Shown here: piece by piece, positions 12,545 through 24,499 of the stretch | How positions within the stretch are numbered: position 1 is the stretch's first letter | Layout of the letters: each line of letters starts with the position of its first letter | Assembly: GCF_000237925.1 (NCBI RefSeq) | Contig: NC_031498.1 | Coordinates: 24,868,308 to 24,932,307 of the forward strand | From: Schistosoma mansoni | Taxonomy: Eukaryota > Platyhelminthes > Trematoda > Strigeidida > Schistosomatidae | DNA length: 64,000 bases | Direction: 5' to 3' | The notes under the pieces: generated by a model | What the model was told of the DNA's origin: nothing | Databases searched by the model: none | The model's input: only the letters and a program-made list of their open reading frames with translations | Position numbers and translations under genes: made by a program

Positions 12545-12900
12545 ATGGCTCGTTGGTGAACTCAAGGAAGCCTGAAGAAGCTCAGAAAGAGCCGAAGACA
12601 TTCCGTCCAATCATCACTAGAAGAACATTCTAGAATGTGGACGTGTAGCTTCTTTATTGGATGAATAAGGACCCCCTATGTGCATACTGGATGTCCGAAA
12701 AGATGTTTTACTTTCAGTCAAAAATTATAAATACATGAGATTTTTGTACTATATTTGACGCTGCGTTGGGAATAACATTCCTACTTACTAGTCTTCTGTC
12801 TTCTCTCTTGCGACGTTGCAGGTTCGATCGTTCAAGTAGTCTATTAGTACGCGGCATAGCAGGAATCTAAGCTCCAGATTTAACAAAATCATCAAGAGGA
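12545..12900 (+). repeat. LTR-like repeat, left arm of an inverted pair
   Basis: About 350 bases that match the reverse complement of 13322-13690: GAACATTCTAGAATG with flanks, a TATA box (AATTATAAATACATGAG), TCTTCTGTCTTCTCTC, GCGACGTTGC and CGCGGCATA blocks occur in the same order. Promoter-like TATA plus a defined length suggest an LTR. No gag or pol lies between the arms. Confidence 0.6.
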
Positions 12901-13321
12901 AATGAAATAACACATTTAGTAGTCAATTTGCTGAGTCCTGTCTGTCCAACCCACTGACCAATCACACATGCTTTTGCAACCAAACATCGATTACCTAGTA
13001 CCTCAAGGTGTGTGTCTGTAGTTACTCACAGAAACCCTATTATTTAGGTCCAGTCTGATAAACAAGTGGTGAAAGGATGGATCTGTTCCCCTCGTCCGGG
13101 ATATACTCATGTCCTAATCATAGAAGATCGTGATCGTCCAACAGTCAACTTTGTTAAACATACAAACACTGGGGGGCTTGGACCCTACTAAAGTTAGGCT
13201 CTTTGATCGCATTAAGAACAAAGATTATTTAGGGCTGTACAGTGCAGAACGTGGTGATGAAACACTCAAGAGCCGTGACGCACATTATGCTTGTTTGCTA
13301 AAACAGATTCTCAACCGATAA

Positions 13322-13690
13322 CCTCTCAATCTTGTTGTTATATCTAGAGCCTTGATTCTTAATATGCCGCGAACTACTCGAATACTTGAACGATAGAACC
13401 CGCAACGTCGCAAAAGAGAGAAGACAAAGACTGGTAAGTAGGAAGTTTATTCCCCAAATCAGTGTCAAAATATAGCACAGAAATCTCGTGTATTTATAGT
13501 TTTTTGGCTGAATGTAAATCATCATTTAGGTCAACCAATAGGCACATAGGGGCCATGCTAATCCATCCAATGGGGAAGCTACACGTCGACATTCTAGAAC
13601 ATTCCCCTAGCCGTGATTGGATGGAATGTCTGTGGCTCTTCCTGGGCTACTTAAGGCTTCCTAGAGTCTACCGAAGAGCCGTCCTTACTC
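13322..13690 (-). repeat. LTR-like repeat, right arm of the inverted pair
   Basis: Reverse-complement partner of 12545-12900 with about 80 percent similarity by eye. The inner 12900-13320 contains only a 63-codon frame (13130-13321) that I do not recognise. An ordinary LTR element would have direct, not inverted, LTRs. Confidence 0.6.
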
Positions 13691-13699
13691 TTGTGTTTC

Positions 13700-15200
13700 C
13701 TGATAAACATTTATTTAGCCATCGTAGGCTTCAATTTTACCTGTTTAAGTGAAAAAACTCACTGAAATCAACCGCCGGAATTTCGAATGCATGACTGGAC
13801 TGGTTTTAAAGGACTGTCCACGCCAGGTGAATTATAGAGCTACTCTTTCGTTTAATGCAAATGCTTGACGGCAATTCACACTGCGCAGTACCTCTGATAC
13901 AACTAGCCATTCTCTCCTACAAACTGTTCTCAAAAAAATTAAGTGGTTTAGGGTCGTCAAGAATCATAACCTGAAGCTGCTAAAAAATGATACTGTCTAG
14001 CCGAAAAAGAGTACCAGAAATCATTTCATATACAGAGGCTCAAAACAAACTAGTGACGATCACACAATGATCCGAGTGAACACAGATACCAGTAGCAGAT
14101 TAGCAGTAGCACAGATAGGCTTGCACCTAAACTAGTTGGGATTCAGACAACCACCTAGCATCTGAGATTTAGAGGTGAAATGTTCCAAAAGCATTTCATT
14201 CACCGAACAGGATGCGTCCCAATCTGAAGTATTCTGAGTGCTCCTAAGCCAAACCACATTTACTAATGAACCATCCAACAACTAACCTTATGAATAAATA
14301 ACCGATTGGCACCTGGCGACCATGTCACAAACCGAAAATATTCGACTTCCAAATAACCTCCGTGACGTCGCAATTTGCATGCTGCTGTTTCAACATCGTG
14401 CTCCATTCGCTTCCTTTAGTTATATGCTTCGTATTTTCTTTTTTGTAACCATTAAATAGCCATGTTTCTCGGGCTTTACTTGATCTCCACAATTACTGAC
14501 GGTGTTGTGCACATTGAGCCTTAAAAACACCTTTGACCTTTGTCCAACAAAATTTAATGCAACTAGAGACTAATTGGGTGGAAAATAGGAAACTGTCCAT
14601 AAGACCCACTATTAATGATAACACTGATTCACCCAGAGTAGAAAGGATTATTTTCTCGTAGAATTGTGAACGAGCAGTGGTTTCGGAAACACGTATGCAT
14701 GGCACATTTTTGTCGTATGATGACAAATTCAGAGTGCATGTGGTCACCTACAATTGGACTATCTGACGGGACCACATATACAATCACACATTATGAATAA
14801 CTTTGATGAAAATTTTACATACTACCGCTTGTTACGTCTGGCCGATTGTGAACGCTATACTCGCTTTCCTAAGCTAGTTCCGTATCCCCAAGCTAGAACT
14901 ATACACCGACTTGAAGACCAGAGAAAAGGCACGAGTATCAGATAAACACTTTACTACAGGGTTCATTTATGTACAGAAAATACGGGGGTTTTATAGTAAT
15001 TAAGAGACCTTGAGTTTCCATAGTAGTAGTGTGTTAAACAGCCAATCAGGATCTCGCTATTTTAGTAGCATAGCTTCTAATTACTCGCTGATTGGTTTGG
15101 GCTCTTTATGAGCCTTTGGAGGCTCTGATAGAGTTTACTGTAAGCCGACTTAACACCGCTTAAATTGCATTTGGATGCCATAACAAATATATTTTTTGGA
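13700..15200. other. No recognisable gene
   Basis: Short frames only (14493-14747 minus, 14754-14945 plus) with no similarity I recognise. It is probably old repeat sequence. Confidence 0.3.
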
Positions 15201-15219
15201 GCTATCTGTTCAGTTCGTA

Positions 15220-16570
15220 AACAGTTAACTCACTGACTTTATGAGTGCTGCTCAACTATGGCCAATCATAAGAAGCTCGATATATCATAAATTATAGTTT
15301 TTTCTTGTCCATGTTCTACTAGTTTAAAAATATTTATTTTTTTATTGTTATCAGCATTCATATATTGTGTTTTCATGCTTATAGTCGTACTCATAAATTT
15401 TGCAATCCTAAACTTTCATATTCTTTGACCAGCTATCTGTCATTGTCATTTCTTAACCACAAATTATCTGACCAGTATCTTATACCTCATACCATTAGTT
15501 AACTTCACAGAGCTGTGATATACTATCTGGATGTTTAACCCACAATACAAACGTTTTAACTGTCTGGTTTGCTTGTAACATAGAACTAGTAGAGACAGTG
15601 TATTCTGATATGGTGTACAACATAGAGTTTAGGTGGAGGCAATGTTTAAACATACCAAAAACGTAAGAGAGTCTAACATCACAAAATGATAGAGGTTGAC
15701 GTTACTGACAAGCAAACGCGTTTGTGGGGAGTTAACTTCAATTCACCCATGTCTGTAGGGCAGAACATTTTATTAAATTAGGACTTCTTGTGGTCTGGTA
15801 GGATGTCACGAATCATTGGTATGGATGGTTTTTTCTTACTCTAAATACCCCTCTGACTCACGTTCGCAACCTTGAAATGGTTTCACCTCGCAACAAGAAA
15901 CCTTATTGCAACCGAAACCGGACAGTTGAGCTAGGTAGGGTTCCAATCATGACTCTACAGAAGTTATAAGAGGAATAGTTATAAAACGTTTGACGAAAAA
16001 GAAGGCAACTGGTATTCGAACACTGTTTTCCCCACCAAATTTTGGAAGTACACATAGTTCTAAACTTTCGGCCTTCTTAAATCACTTCCATTTGTACAAT
16101 TCTATTTATGCAACGCTATACTTTGGCTCGCTTTGTTAAACCTGGTGAAATATTCTTGCTTACAAATTGATCTGATAAAAGAGAATTAGTCTAAGTGGTC
16201 ATAATTATTCCATCACAAATGACTAAACTTCACTAGTCATAAACACTGTCCGCCCCGCTTTTTGCCCTTCCCTTTTTCAGCACCCTCGTGGTATACAGAC
16301 GATAAAAACATATGTGGAACATATGACTTCGTCCGGCACCACCACTAGTACGTCCGGAATTAGTCTAAGGTCATTATCACGAAATAATAGGCCAACGTTG
16401 GCCTATAATAATTCGCTAAAGTATGCTTTTCCGCCCCATAGAAGATTAATTCATTTCCCAGCAAGTGATTTGTGGTTGTCTATCAGGTCAGTCCTATCGA
16501 ATACCTACTTAAGTTCCGTTCCGACACGAATCTTGGAGAACACACCAGGAAATAAGAATTTTATACGGTT
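15220..16570. repeat. Mosaic of CR1-like 3' UTR and repeat R pieces
   Basis: 15228-15310 resembles the CR1-like 3' UTR at 8948-9030. 15545-15860 matches the minus form of repeat R and the 9890-10120 segment. 16250-16350 (TTTTTGCCCTTCCCTTTTTC, GACTTCGTCC) matches the plus form of R at 20040-20135. So R pieces occur here in both orientations. Confidence 0.45.
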
Positions 16571-17689
16571 TAACTAGCCATAGACCTAAAAATGACACAC
16601 GCGCTCAGAGTTTGAAAACTTCATTACACGTCAAACCCTCATAATCAAAGTACATCAACCCATTCAAATCAGAAGTGACTAATGAAGGGGTTCAAAGATG
16701 TATTTGGAAAGCTATCGATATGTCAAGAAGCATTTGGTCTAGGCTGGCTAACGCTTGTAAAGGATGGGTAGTACGGAGTACCCATTTATGATCTGGCACT
16801 GATGCGTGACCTAGTGCCTTCAATCACGTGTGTCCAGTGAAACTAATGAGGCCAGCATCGATTTTGATGACTTAAAGAACTATTAATTTAAGGAATTTAT
16901 TTACCACTACAGACATCATAAACGAAGCTCCACTTAGTGCGCTTCCGTATCTAGCGGCAGTGAATAACTAATATCTTTAGGTGTTGATCTAGGTATATTT
17001 AATAAGCTGATAAAATGTTGCCCTGAATGTTTTAGAATATATCAAGCCTCCCTTTGATGTACTCCTGTAAAGTCCCTTAGAAAATTTCAAGATTTGACTA
17101 CTCGTGATGAGTAGAAGGTGTGCTCGTAGTCCAGTTTTCTATGTTATGCCTTTAGTTTCTGGGTGCTGCTCCTAATATTTATGTTGAATCTGAGGTTACA
17201 TGAAAATTTAAGCGGATACCTGGAAGTTTACAGGATGCCATAGGTCATTAGAAAGTCACTTTTAGAGAGCCTATACTCTAATAATGCTACATCTGGAGAG
17301 ATTATGACACTACGTAAAACCGAAGAATGGAACGAAAGTCAGCAACGCAACAACGGGGCAAGCTAGACTATTCTACTATGCCCCAGCCCTGCTAACTAGA
17401 GGGCGAAGATCAGATTCACTCGAGGTAAACGTATATTTCCAAAAGCACCCGGAAGAATGAACGAACAAGCATACAACTCATGCGCGTATACAGCGTACAA
17501 AAATATTTTTGGAAGACTTCACAGAATGGCGTGTTAAAAGGGAAAACTAACCAATGACATTTAAGGTTCTCCCAAGTGGTAAATACAAACTAACGTGAAA
17601 AGAGCGCATAAACAAGAAATTTAGACTTCTAAAACGAATATACAAAACTCAGCCCTCTGCAAAGTGATTTCTTGGGATCTGGCATCTTA

Positions 17690-18570
17690 AACCAGTAGAT
17701 GAAGGCAAAGCAAATTAAGGTATTCTTCGTAAGGTTTGGATTTTAGTCCTCGAAATGATTACTTGGCTCACCTTTGAAAACATTCCAGAGTATCCTTACT
17801 GTTTTCAAGTGCGGGGGGAAAGCACTATATTCTCGCCCTTTATATGAGGTCGAATGAAACTTCACAAAATTGGCTGGCAAACTCTATTGTCAACCAGGCT
17901 AAAAATGCGCTTCAACCTTACCAGTGTAAGGATCGCCTGAAAGGGATTTTCTTCACGGATCGCACAAGAATTGAGATCACAGGGTAGTGAGACTGGTAGG
18001 TCTTCTTCAACCTGGGACATCTCCAAAAGGAAATTGCCTGGGTCGTATGTGTAGTTCGTAAAACGTCTAATGTAGGTTACCTCACTCTTTGGGTTATTGA
18101 AACTAATTATACCGTTATCCGCACAGATGGGGGTCGAGCCAGATGCACTTAAAACTGCAAATTATCACGTAGACTGCAAATTTCTCTCCAAATTCTAACA
18201 TCGTCGGCAAAAAGTAATAACTCCGATGGTGCTTGCTGAAGAAGGACATTTGGATTAACGAAAACGAACAGACGTCTTAGTGTTGAGCCGACTGAGATTC
18301 GCGAAGACATCATCTAGCTTGAGAAAAGATAAAATTTACTCATGTCTTAAAAAAACAATCAATGGTGGACGGACAATTAACAACTTGGGCTTGCTGATCA
18401 AATATGTATGAATGACCTTATTGAAGGCTTTTTGGTAATCGAGGTATATCACATTTAGGTTCCTCATGCGATGGGAAATGGTAGTTTAGTCACCAAACTG
18501 GTAATATAGGAGCAGACTTATAGCTCCTCTCTTATAATTAGGTTTGTTTACGGCTAATCTTGTCAAACTC
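17690..18570 (-). pseudogene. CR1-like reverse transcriptase relic, minus strand
   Basis: Read on the minus strand: VIYLDYQKAFNKVIHTYLI near 18450-18390 (RT motif A), LLLFADDVRIWREICSLRDN near 18215-18160 (catalytic FADD box intact), then after stops a block equivalent to VRPHIEYGNIVLSPRT (here RPHIKGENIVLSPRT) near 17840. Several stops and frame changes separate them. The family is distinct in sequence from the CR1-like copy at 4-9 kb. Confidence 0.75.
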
Positions 18571-18784
18571 TTTAATCAACTTATTTAACAGACGGTGTCA
18601 TTGGAATAGCAATAATTTATTTATGACTTTGTATCATTACTATGACTGCCATGTCTGTATGAATATGTATGCTTGATTACATGTGACAGCCTACATACAT
18701 GTCACTATCCCTAGCTTAAATGTTGGTTCAATCACGTCAGGCTAGAGCCAGTTACTAGCCAAAAACAATGAGGGATGGTCGCAC

Positions 18785-19005
18785 AATGTTGTGGATTGGT
18801 CGGAGTTAGAAATCAACAATGTTGGGCGTTGGTTCAGAGGTTTAGACGTTAAGCGTCTGAGCGCGAGGCTGAAGGTCATGGATTCGAGTCCCACTTGACG
18901 GTTTAAAGATTCTCACTGCAAGGGAGCTTTACACCAGGACGAAACGGCCATCTAGTGCTTCCAGGTTCCTAATGGTGGTCTAACATTGATCGGTTCTAGA
19001 TTTCT
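18785..19005 (+). mobile_element. Family B tRNA-headed SINE, decayed copy (B0)
   Basis: The tRNA-like head has a box-B-like GGATTCGAGTCCC (18881). A damaged hammerhead follows: the strand equivalent to CTGAGGA is destroyed, while GGACGAAACGGCC remains, then the TCTAGTGCTTCCAGGTT stem and the TGGTGGTCTAA tail typical of family B. Confidence 0.65.
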
Positions 19006-19079
19006 GTTAGATGTTAGTTGCTTGAAAATGGCCTAATTAATCAACCGGTTTACAGTATATGTGTGCTTGAATCTTACTA

Positions 19080-19680
19080 ATTGATTCGACTCCCAATTCA
19101 CCTCTGTATTTGCTTGCTCGCGCGTATTAGCTTTTCGGTTCAAGTTCGCTTGGTACGCTTGGATCTAATAATAAATTGTAGTAAGGACATAGAGTTGCCT
19201 TCACACACCAATGGGGTTTATTTAATAACGGTTATCAGGGTGATCAGTATATGAGGCCTTGAAAAAGTATCTCGAAGCCAAGCCACTACAGGCCTTCCGG
19301 GAACCAAGCTGTTTGTGTGAGATAAGTCTGTAGACAATAAACAGGGGTGTAATCTATATTACGCACTAAAATGGAATCTAGGTGTATCTTTTGCTTCGTT
19401 TGAGCAGTAAGGTCTTGGAGTTCTCCACCATCTGAAGTGATTCAAGCAACTTTGCTGTAACCCTTCAAGAGGAAACTTGATACATTCCTAAGGACTCGGG
19501 AAAGAATTTCAAATTAATTTTTTAATACTTCTCTTTTTCAGTCTTCAGTAATAAAGATAGTAGGTTGGTGAACCTGTGTTAATCCCGCAGGATTTCCTTT
19601 CAGCGAAGGTTCAACTTCTCCTTGAAAATGTTCACGGATGAGGCCTTACCTGTTCAGGTAAGACTTTCATGTTAAAAAAA
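19080..19680. other. No recognisable gene
   Basis: LTR-like composition in places, but no second copy in the window and no coding motif. Confidence 0.3.
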
Positions 19681-20450
19681 GCTAAATTGGTTCCACTTCC
19701 TACCGAGTAATCCCATTACAAGCAAACTAGACAATTGGCTAAAAACGAAGCCCACTCTATACCCTATAAAATTTAAAAACAAAAAAGAGAGTTCAAACAG
19801 CTTCGAAAAAAGGGAGACAGCCATTTGTATCGGAATACTGTTTTCAGCACTTTATTTTATAATTACACAATTCCATACTTTCTTTTGAACTACCTTCATT
19901 TATACAGTTCCTTACCCACTCATACCTTGCCCACACTTATTTTTCTTTAACACATTAGTATGTTCTTACCTAATAAATACTTCAGTAACAGACAAATAGA
20001 CTAAAAGGTTATACATTAACTATTCCTCCATGAATATTGTGTGCTCTGCTTTTCGTCCTTCCTTTTTCTTACACCTTTTTCAGCCTCCTGCAGATACTCC
20101 ACTGAAAACAGATATGGCACGGGTGACTTCGTCCTACACCGTTATTAAAGCCTCAGATATTCCGGAGGGATATAAGTTCGAAACTTCTAAAAGCCCCCAA
20201 CTTCGCATGTATCTATTCTCGACCATCAGTTGTATGTTGCGACGCTACCTCCATAAAGTGCGCCAAGTGTGATATTGATATGTTTCTTACGAAATCCATT
20301 TACATTCATATCTTATGAAATATCAACCCAGCTGAGTAATTTTCAACAGTGAAAATTGTAACTTCTTTAACAATTTGATCTTGCCTGTAAACCGGCATGC
20401 CTCATGTAACAATCTGTTATTTGAGAATAAATTATTATTATTATTACTTT
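19680..20450 (+). repeat. ~750 bp unclassified repeat 'R', plus copy
   Basis: Reverse-complement partner of 9109-9880. It has GGTTCCACTTCCTACC, a TATA-like CCCTATAAAATTT at about 19761 and a (TTA)n end at 20436-20450. The frame 20030-20272 crosses it but shows no known domain. Confidence 0.7.
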
Positions 20451-20479
20451 CCAGTCATTGACCACTCGATGAGAGAAAC

Positions 20480-20830
20480 GGTATGGACGCGGTTTCCTAT
20501 CCATTCCTGTATAGCACCTGTTATTCCAAAGGTCAGGAGCTTCTGCATATGACCTAAGTGTGAAACCTTGTCAAACTCTGCCAAAATCTATGAATATCAC
20601 GTCGACAGACAGGCCGTTATCCAGGGCTGCTGTCCAATCCTCTCTCGCAATAAGTTAGTCAAGCATGAACGTTTGTTACGAAACCCATGTTGCTCGAGAG
20701 TTGACAGATTTTAGGAATCTATGTGACGCAGAACCTTGACCCGAATTATCTTTTCGAGCTTTCCTTGTAACATTGTCGTGTCAGTCGGGCGAATGACTCA
20801 CAGCAATGTTTGATGGGGACAAACTTTTCC
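20480..20830 (-). pseudogene. CR1-like reverse transcriptase fragment
   Basis: On the minus strand: LEKIIRVKVLRHIDS, STLEQHGFRNKRSCLTNLL and DWTAALDNGLSVDVIFIDFG, the finger and motif-A region of a CR1-type RT. Stops and a frameshift after FIDFG break it. It lies directly downstream of the PHD-finger ORF1 relic on the same strand, so the two probably belong to one element with an internal deletion. Confidence 0.75.
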
Positions 20831-20896
20831 CATCTACGATAGGGCTGAATATTGTCTGACTTTCTGATTTTAGCAGAGTAAACTGACACGTAGAGT

Positions 20897-21453
20897 TCAA
20901 AAAGGACTTTTTAAGTAAACGGACGCCTTTTTGGCTATCTTTCCTTCTCTTCTACGTTTACACACCATCCATTTTCCATCAATCGCTGTATCCAAATTAG
21001 ATCTACTCGCGACGATAATGGTTCTATCCGGATCATCAGTCGCTGCTGTAGCAGCTTGGCCGCCAATAGTTAAAGGTTTATTATTCATTATTTGTTTCAA
21101 TGTAGAAAGCTTTATTTCGTGTTGCACACTTGGGTGTCTGACACATGCTGTGACAGCACTTACGACAGTGACACATTCTTTGTAATCAGAATCCATGTTA
21201 ACCTTTGTTAACCCTTGTTAACCTTTTTGTTAGCTAATGCCAGAAGGATAATTGTTTCTTGAATGAGTAACGTTTTGCCCGAACAAAAAACATACAGTCG
21301 GTGCGAATTAGACTTCGAGCCCCTTTTATAGGCAGTGGAACTTAAGCGGGTGCACATTTTATGGAACCACTTCTTACACTCATCACATTGCATTCCTTCT
21401 TCAACAGGGAATAAGCAATATGGCTGTCCAAGCTTGTGAGCAGAGCCGACCAT
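20897..21453 (-). pseudogene. PHD-type zinc-finger ORF1 of a CR1-like element
   Basis: The frame starting at 21453 has YCLFPVEEGMQCDECKKWFH and KMCTRLSSTAYKR: Cys and His spacing of a PHD-like finger, as found in ORF1 proteins of several CR1 elements. A frame change near 21225 leads to 21196-20897, which continues with KLSTLKQIMNNKPLTIG and a basic KRRREGKIAKKA. The role is presumably nucleic-acid or chromatin binding of the retrotransposon particle. It is broken by a frameshift and followed by the RT fragment without an endonuclease. A host PHD gene is less likely because no splice sites bound it and the retro context is strong. Confidence 0.6.
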
Positions 21454-22039
21454 CTTAAAAATTAACCAAAATGGCAGACAAAATGGATGTGTAAGACAAA
21501 TATCAAACCTTAATCACATAAATCAAACCAAAGACGACGAAGAATGCTTTGATGCAGTGAATACACAAAAGCAAGATCAAAACACACAAATAAAATATCA
21601 CTTTAACTGAAATAAATTCAATTAAAGTGTAAACAGCAGTTTCGATGCATAATTTGCGACCGAAACAGTGAATTTAACTCAACGAGAAACAATACCACTA
21701 TCCTTTTTGAATTGAGCGCGGTTTTTTGCTATTTTGTTCCGTTTGTTTCACAATTAGTCCTCTCCTCAGCAGCATCGATGATCCATTGCTACCAGGCAAG
21801 AAAGTTCGTTAAACGGAGACTTTTACTGTCCTGCCCTCAATCACTTGGTTTATTTCACCCTTGAAATGAAATCCGTTTTTTCAAGGTTGTCCTGCAAATC
21901 CGATATTTTAAATTTGTCAGTTGTTGTCGTTACAAACAGGTAGAAATGTACTTGATATGCAAATATACGCAGAATTATTTGTCGATAGTGATGTTAAAGA
22001 AAAATATCTTTATCCAAAATCAAAAGGTGCCAATTTTAT

Positions 22040-22640
22040 CCCTTGGCTATCTTACTAATAATAATTAACTATTGGGTGACATTTAAGTTCGTTGTGTAAT
22101 GAACATTCTCGAAAAATTCGAAATCCTAATTCCGAGAGTTTTTTCAAAGCGTTGATCTTATTTTGCTCGATCATAAAGCTTCGGATGATAACGAGATTTT
22201 AACCCTTTTCATGGGCATAAAGTTTACAGTCGAGCGGCCTTGATTTCACTTTCTCTATTTCAATTCGTTCATCAGTATACTTTATGCTAACCGTCCTGAT
22301 GGTAAGAGCCTCTCATCTGATTCAACCTTCCGTCGAGTACGTTGGCGTATAGAGTTCTAATCACTCACTAAGAAAATGTGTCATCGTATATTCTCTGTTC
22401 TAGGGACCAAAAAAGTTAGTTTAAATGCAAAATTATTACTAAGCAGTTTTAGGATTGTGGTTTGGTGATCAGTTGTTCGTTTATATGACAAAAGAAACGG
22501 AGCTATTTTAAATGGTCTCTCGTCACACAATAGTTCCGAGACACCAATAATTAGGTTAACTGGGATTTGGTGGACCTTTTGCAACAAATGAATGTCTTTT
22601 TTCACATAGAGGCCGGCAGCACACATTCAGTACTTCAGTT
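22040..22640 (-). pseudogene. Probable CR1-like endonuclease fragment
   Basis: The minus-strand frame 22626-22381 reads AAGLYVKKDIHLLQKV and GVSELLCDERPFKIAPFLLS. This resembles the GG-LYVK...E-C-L...LL block of CR1 endonucleases. Sequence further downstream is too decayed to assign. Confidence 0.45.
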
Positions 22641-24003
22641 TCGGTTGAATAATCACTTTATGAAAACTCAGACATGTTTTAACACATGCTTAAATTAAGA
22701 GTCTGTGTATTGATCAAAAAGTTATGATTATTTACAGGCGTTGAAGAGTAATTTTCATGTCTTTACTGATAAGTGCTATTCAGTCACTGTATGTTTAGAA
22801 GGCGGATACCTTAAAACAGTTCATCGCGCATTTGTTTGTTCCTTAGTGATCAGTTTGCATCACAACACTTTTAAGCGAAAATCGAAGGTTTTTGAGCGCT
22901 AGCATTTCCAGATTCATGTGAGGCCCTAAAATTTTATTTTAATTCATATTGATCCAGGTATTTTTGTATCACTAAAATTTAACGAGATCGGGACTAGGAA
23001 GTTAATTTACTTTCATCAGGAAAATCACTGCCCTCGAAACTATGACCTTCATCCCTCTACTAAGTACTTTTCCGGCTAGAGAACTTGGACGTAGCCATCC
23101 AGTTGACACTTATTTAAATGGTTTGGTGTGAAAGTTGAGGACTCATCTTGTAGCCTTGGGTGAATTTCGTTAGGTTTTGCAGATTATTCTATAACGAGTT
23201 CATTTCATTTTCCAAGAGTTTTAGGTGCTTTTATGATTGAGATGTTTAGTTCCTCAGGTGAGAGCATGAGAAAACAAGGAGATTTAAGAAAGTAAATTGT
23301 CATAGGTCATTGTGCATTGTCGTGATAAGTTATTACGAACGTACATGGTCTATTCAAAACAAAACACCATAAGACTTCATTCCACAAAATACACCGGAAT
23401 CAGCGTTATTGGAACAATGTGTATTGCCTGGGAAGCACTTAACTCAGTGCATGCTGACAATCTTAACTTTACACTCGCTGGTACTCATTTTGTCGGTTCT
23501 AATCGATAAAAGTTATATTTGAACAACATATTGTGAATTTACAACCCTTTTAACTTATATTCATAGCCAATTTAGTTAAAAGCACAAAAGCTCCCGTAAA
23601 AGAAGTTTGTCTTTCGGTAACTGCGTTTACAAGATCTACTCAAAGAAGAAAATATACGATGGAGGACGACCGGAAAGGAATCAAAAAAGCACTAACTTTA
23701 AAGTGTCTTGAAGTGCTTGGATGCAGGAAGCATCATCGTAAGGAATGGATCGCTATGGAAACCCTTGACAAGATTCAAGAAAGGCAGAAAAAGAAGACAG
23801 CAATCACCAACATTCGAGCAAGAACAGAGAAAGTCAAAGCATAAGCTGAATACACTAAAGTAAACAAGAAAGTAAAGAAGAGTATTAAGACTGGCAAACG
23901 GAAATACGTAGAAGAGCTAGCAAGGGCGGTGGATAAGACTATAAGAAAAGGAAATATGAAACAACTATATGTCAAAATGAAAAAGCTGGAAGGAAAATTT
24001 AGT

Positions 24004-24483
24004 TTTAGTGCCCTGGTATCCGACTCCAGCTGGATTGTATAGATGATTGTTATTGAAATATAGATGTTGCCAATCCTCGCATATAATCATCGACTTAAAT
24101 GGCGTTGGTGAATAACGGAATTAAATAAATCAAATACGAGAATGAATTTTGAATACATATATTTCATACAATCGTTGGTATGAACAGACAGTTAGAAAGA
24201 CAAAGTGAAGAGAGCGAAGCAAAATGACACGGAGTGGTGATGGCATGTGAACCAACTCAATTTAACCAGGCGTGAATCAATATTTATAGTCAGACGAAAA
24301 TAAGCTATAGATATGTGATCAGTAAGATGAGAAATGCACACACATACGCTTACATAAAAACAGTCAAGGTTGATTAGCGAATAACTGACCAGGTCAAAAG
24401 TGTGAATCAAGAAGAAAGAATAAGTTGGCTTGTCCGGAGGGCGGAATAAGCTTTATGGTTTTAACATAGAAACCGACAGTACA
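24004..24483 (-). mobile_element. Solo LTR (family E) inside the RTE copy
   Basis: About 480 bases similar to 54329-54759. It ends in CAGTACA and starts TTTAGTG (the other copy starts TGTAGTG and ends CACTACA). Flanks are TAGT and TAGC, an imperfect 4-base target duplication. It splits the RTE reading between the MKKLEGKFS and KPER blocks. Confidence 0.7.
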
Positions 24484-24499
24484 TAGCAAACCAGAGAGG

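Noticed and set aside
13130-13321. 63-codon frame between the inverted LTR-like arms as a possible gag remnant
   Set aside because: No gag motif, no zinc knuckle, no similarity I recognise.
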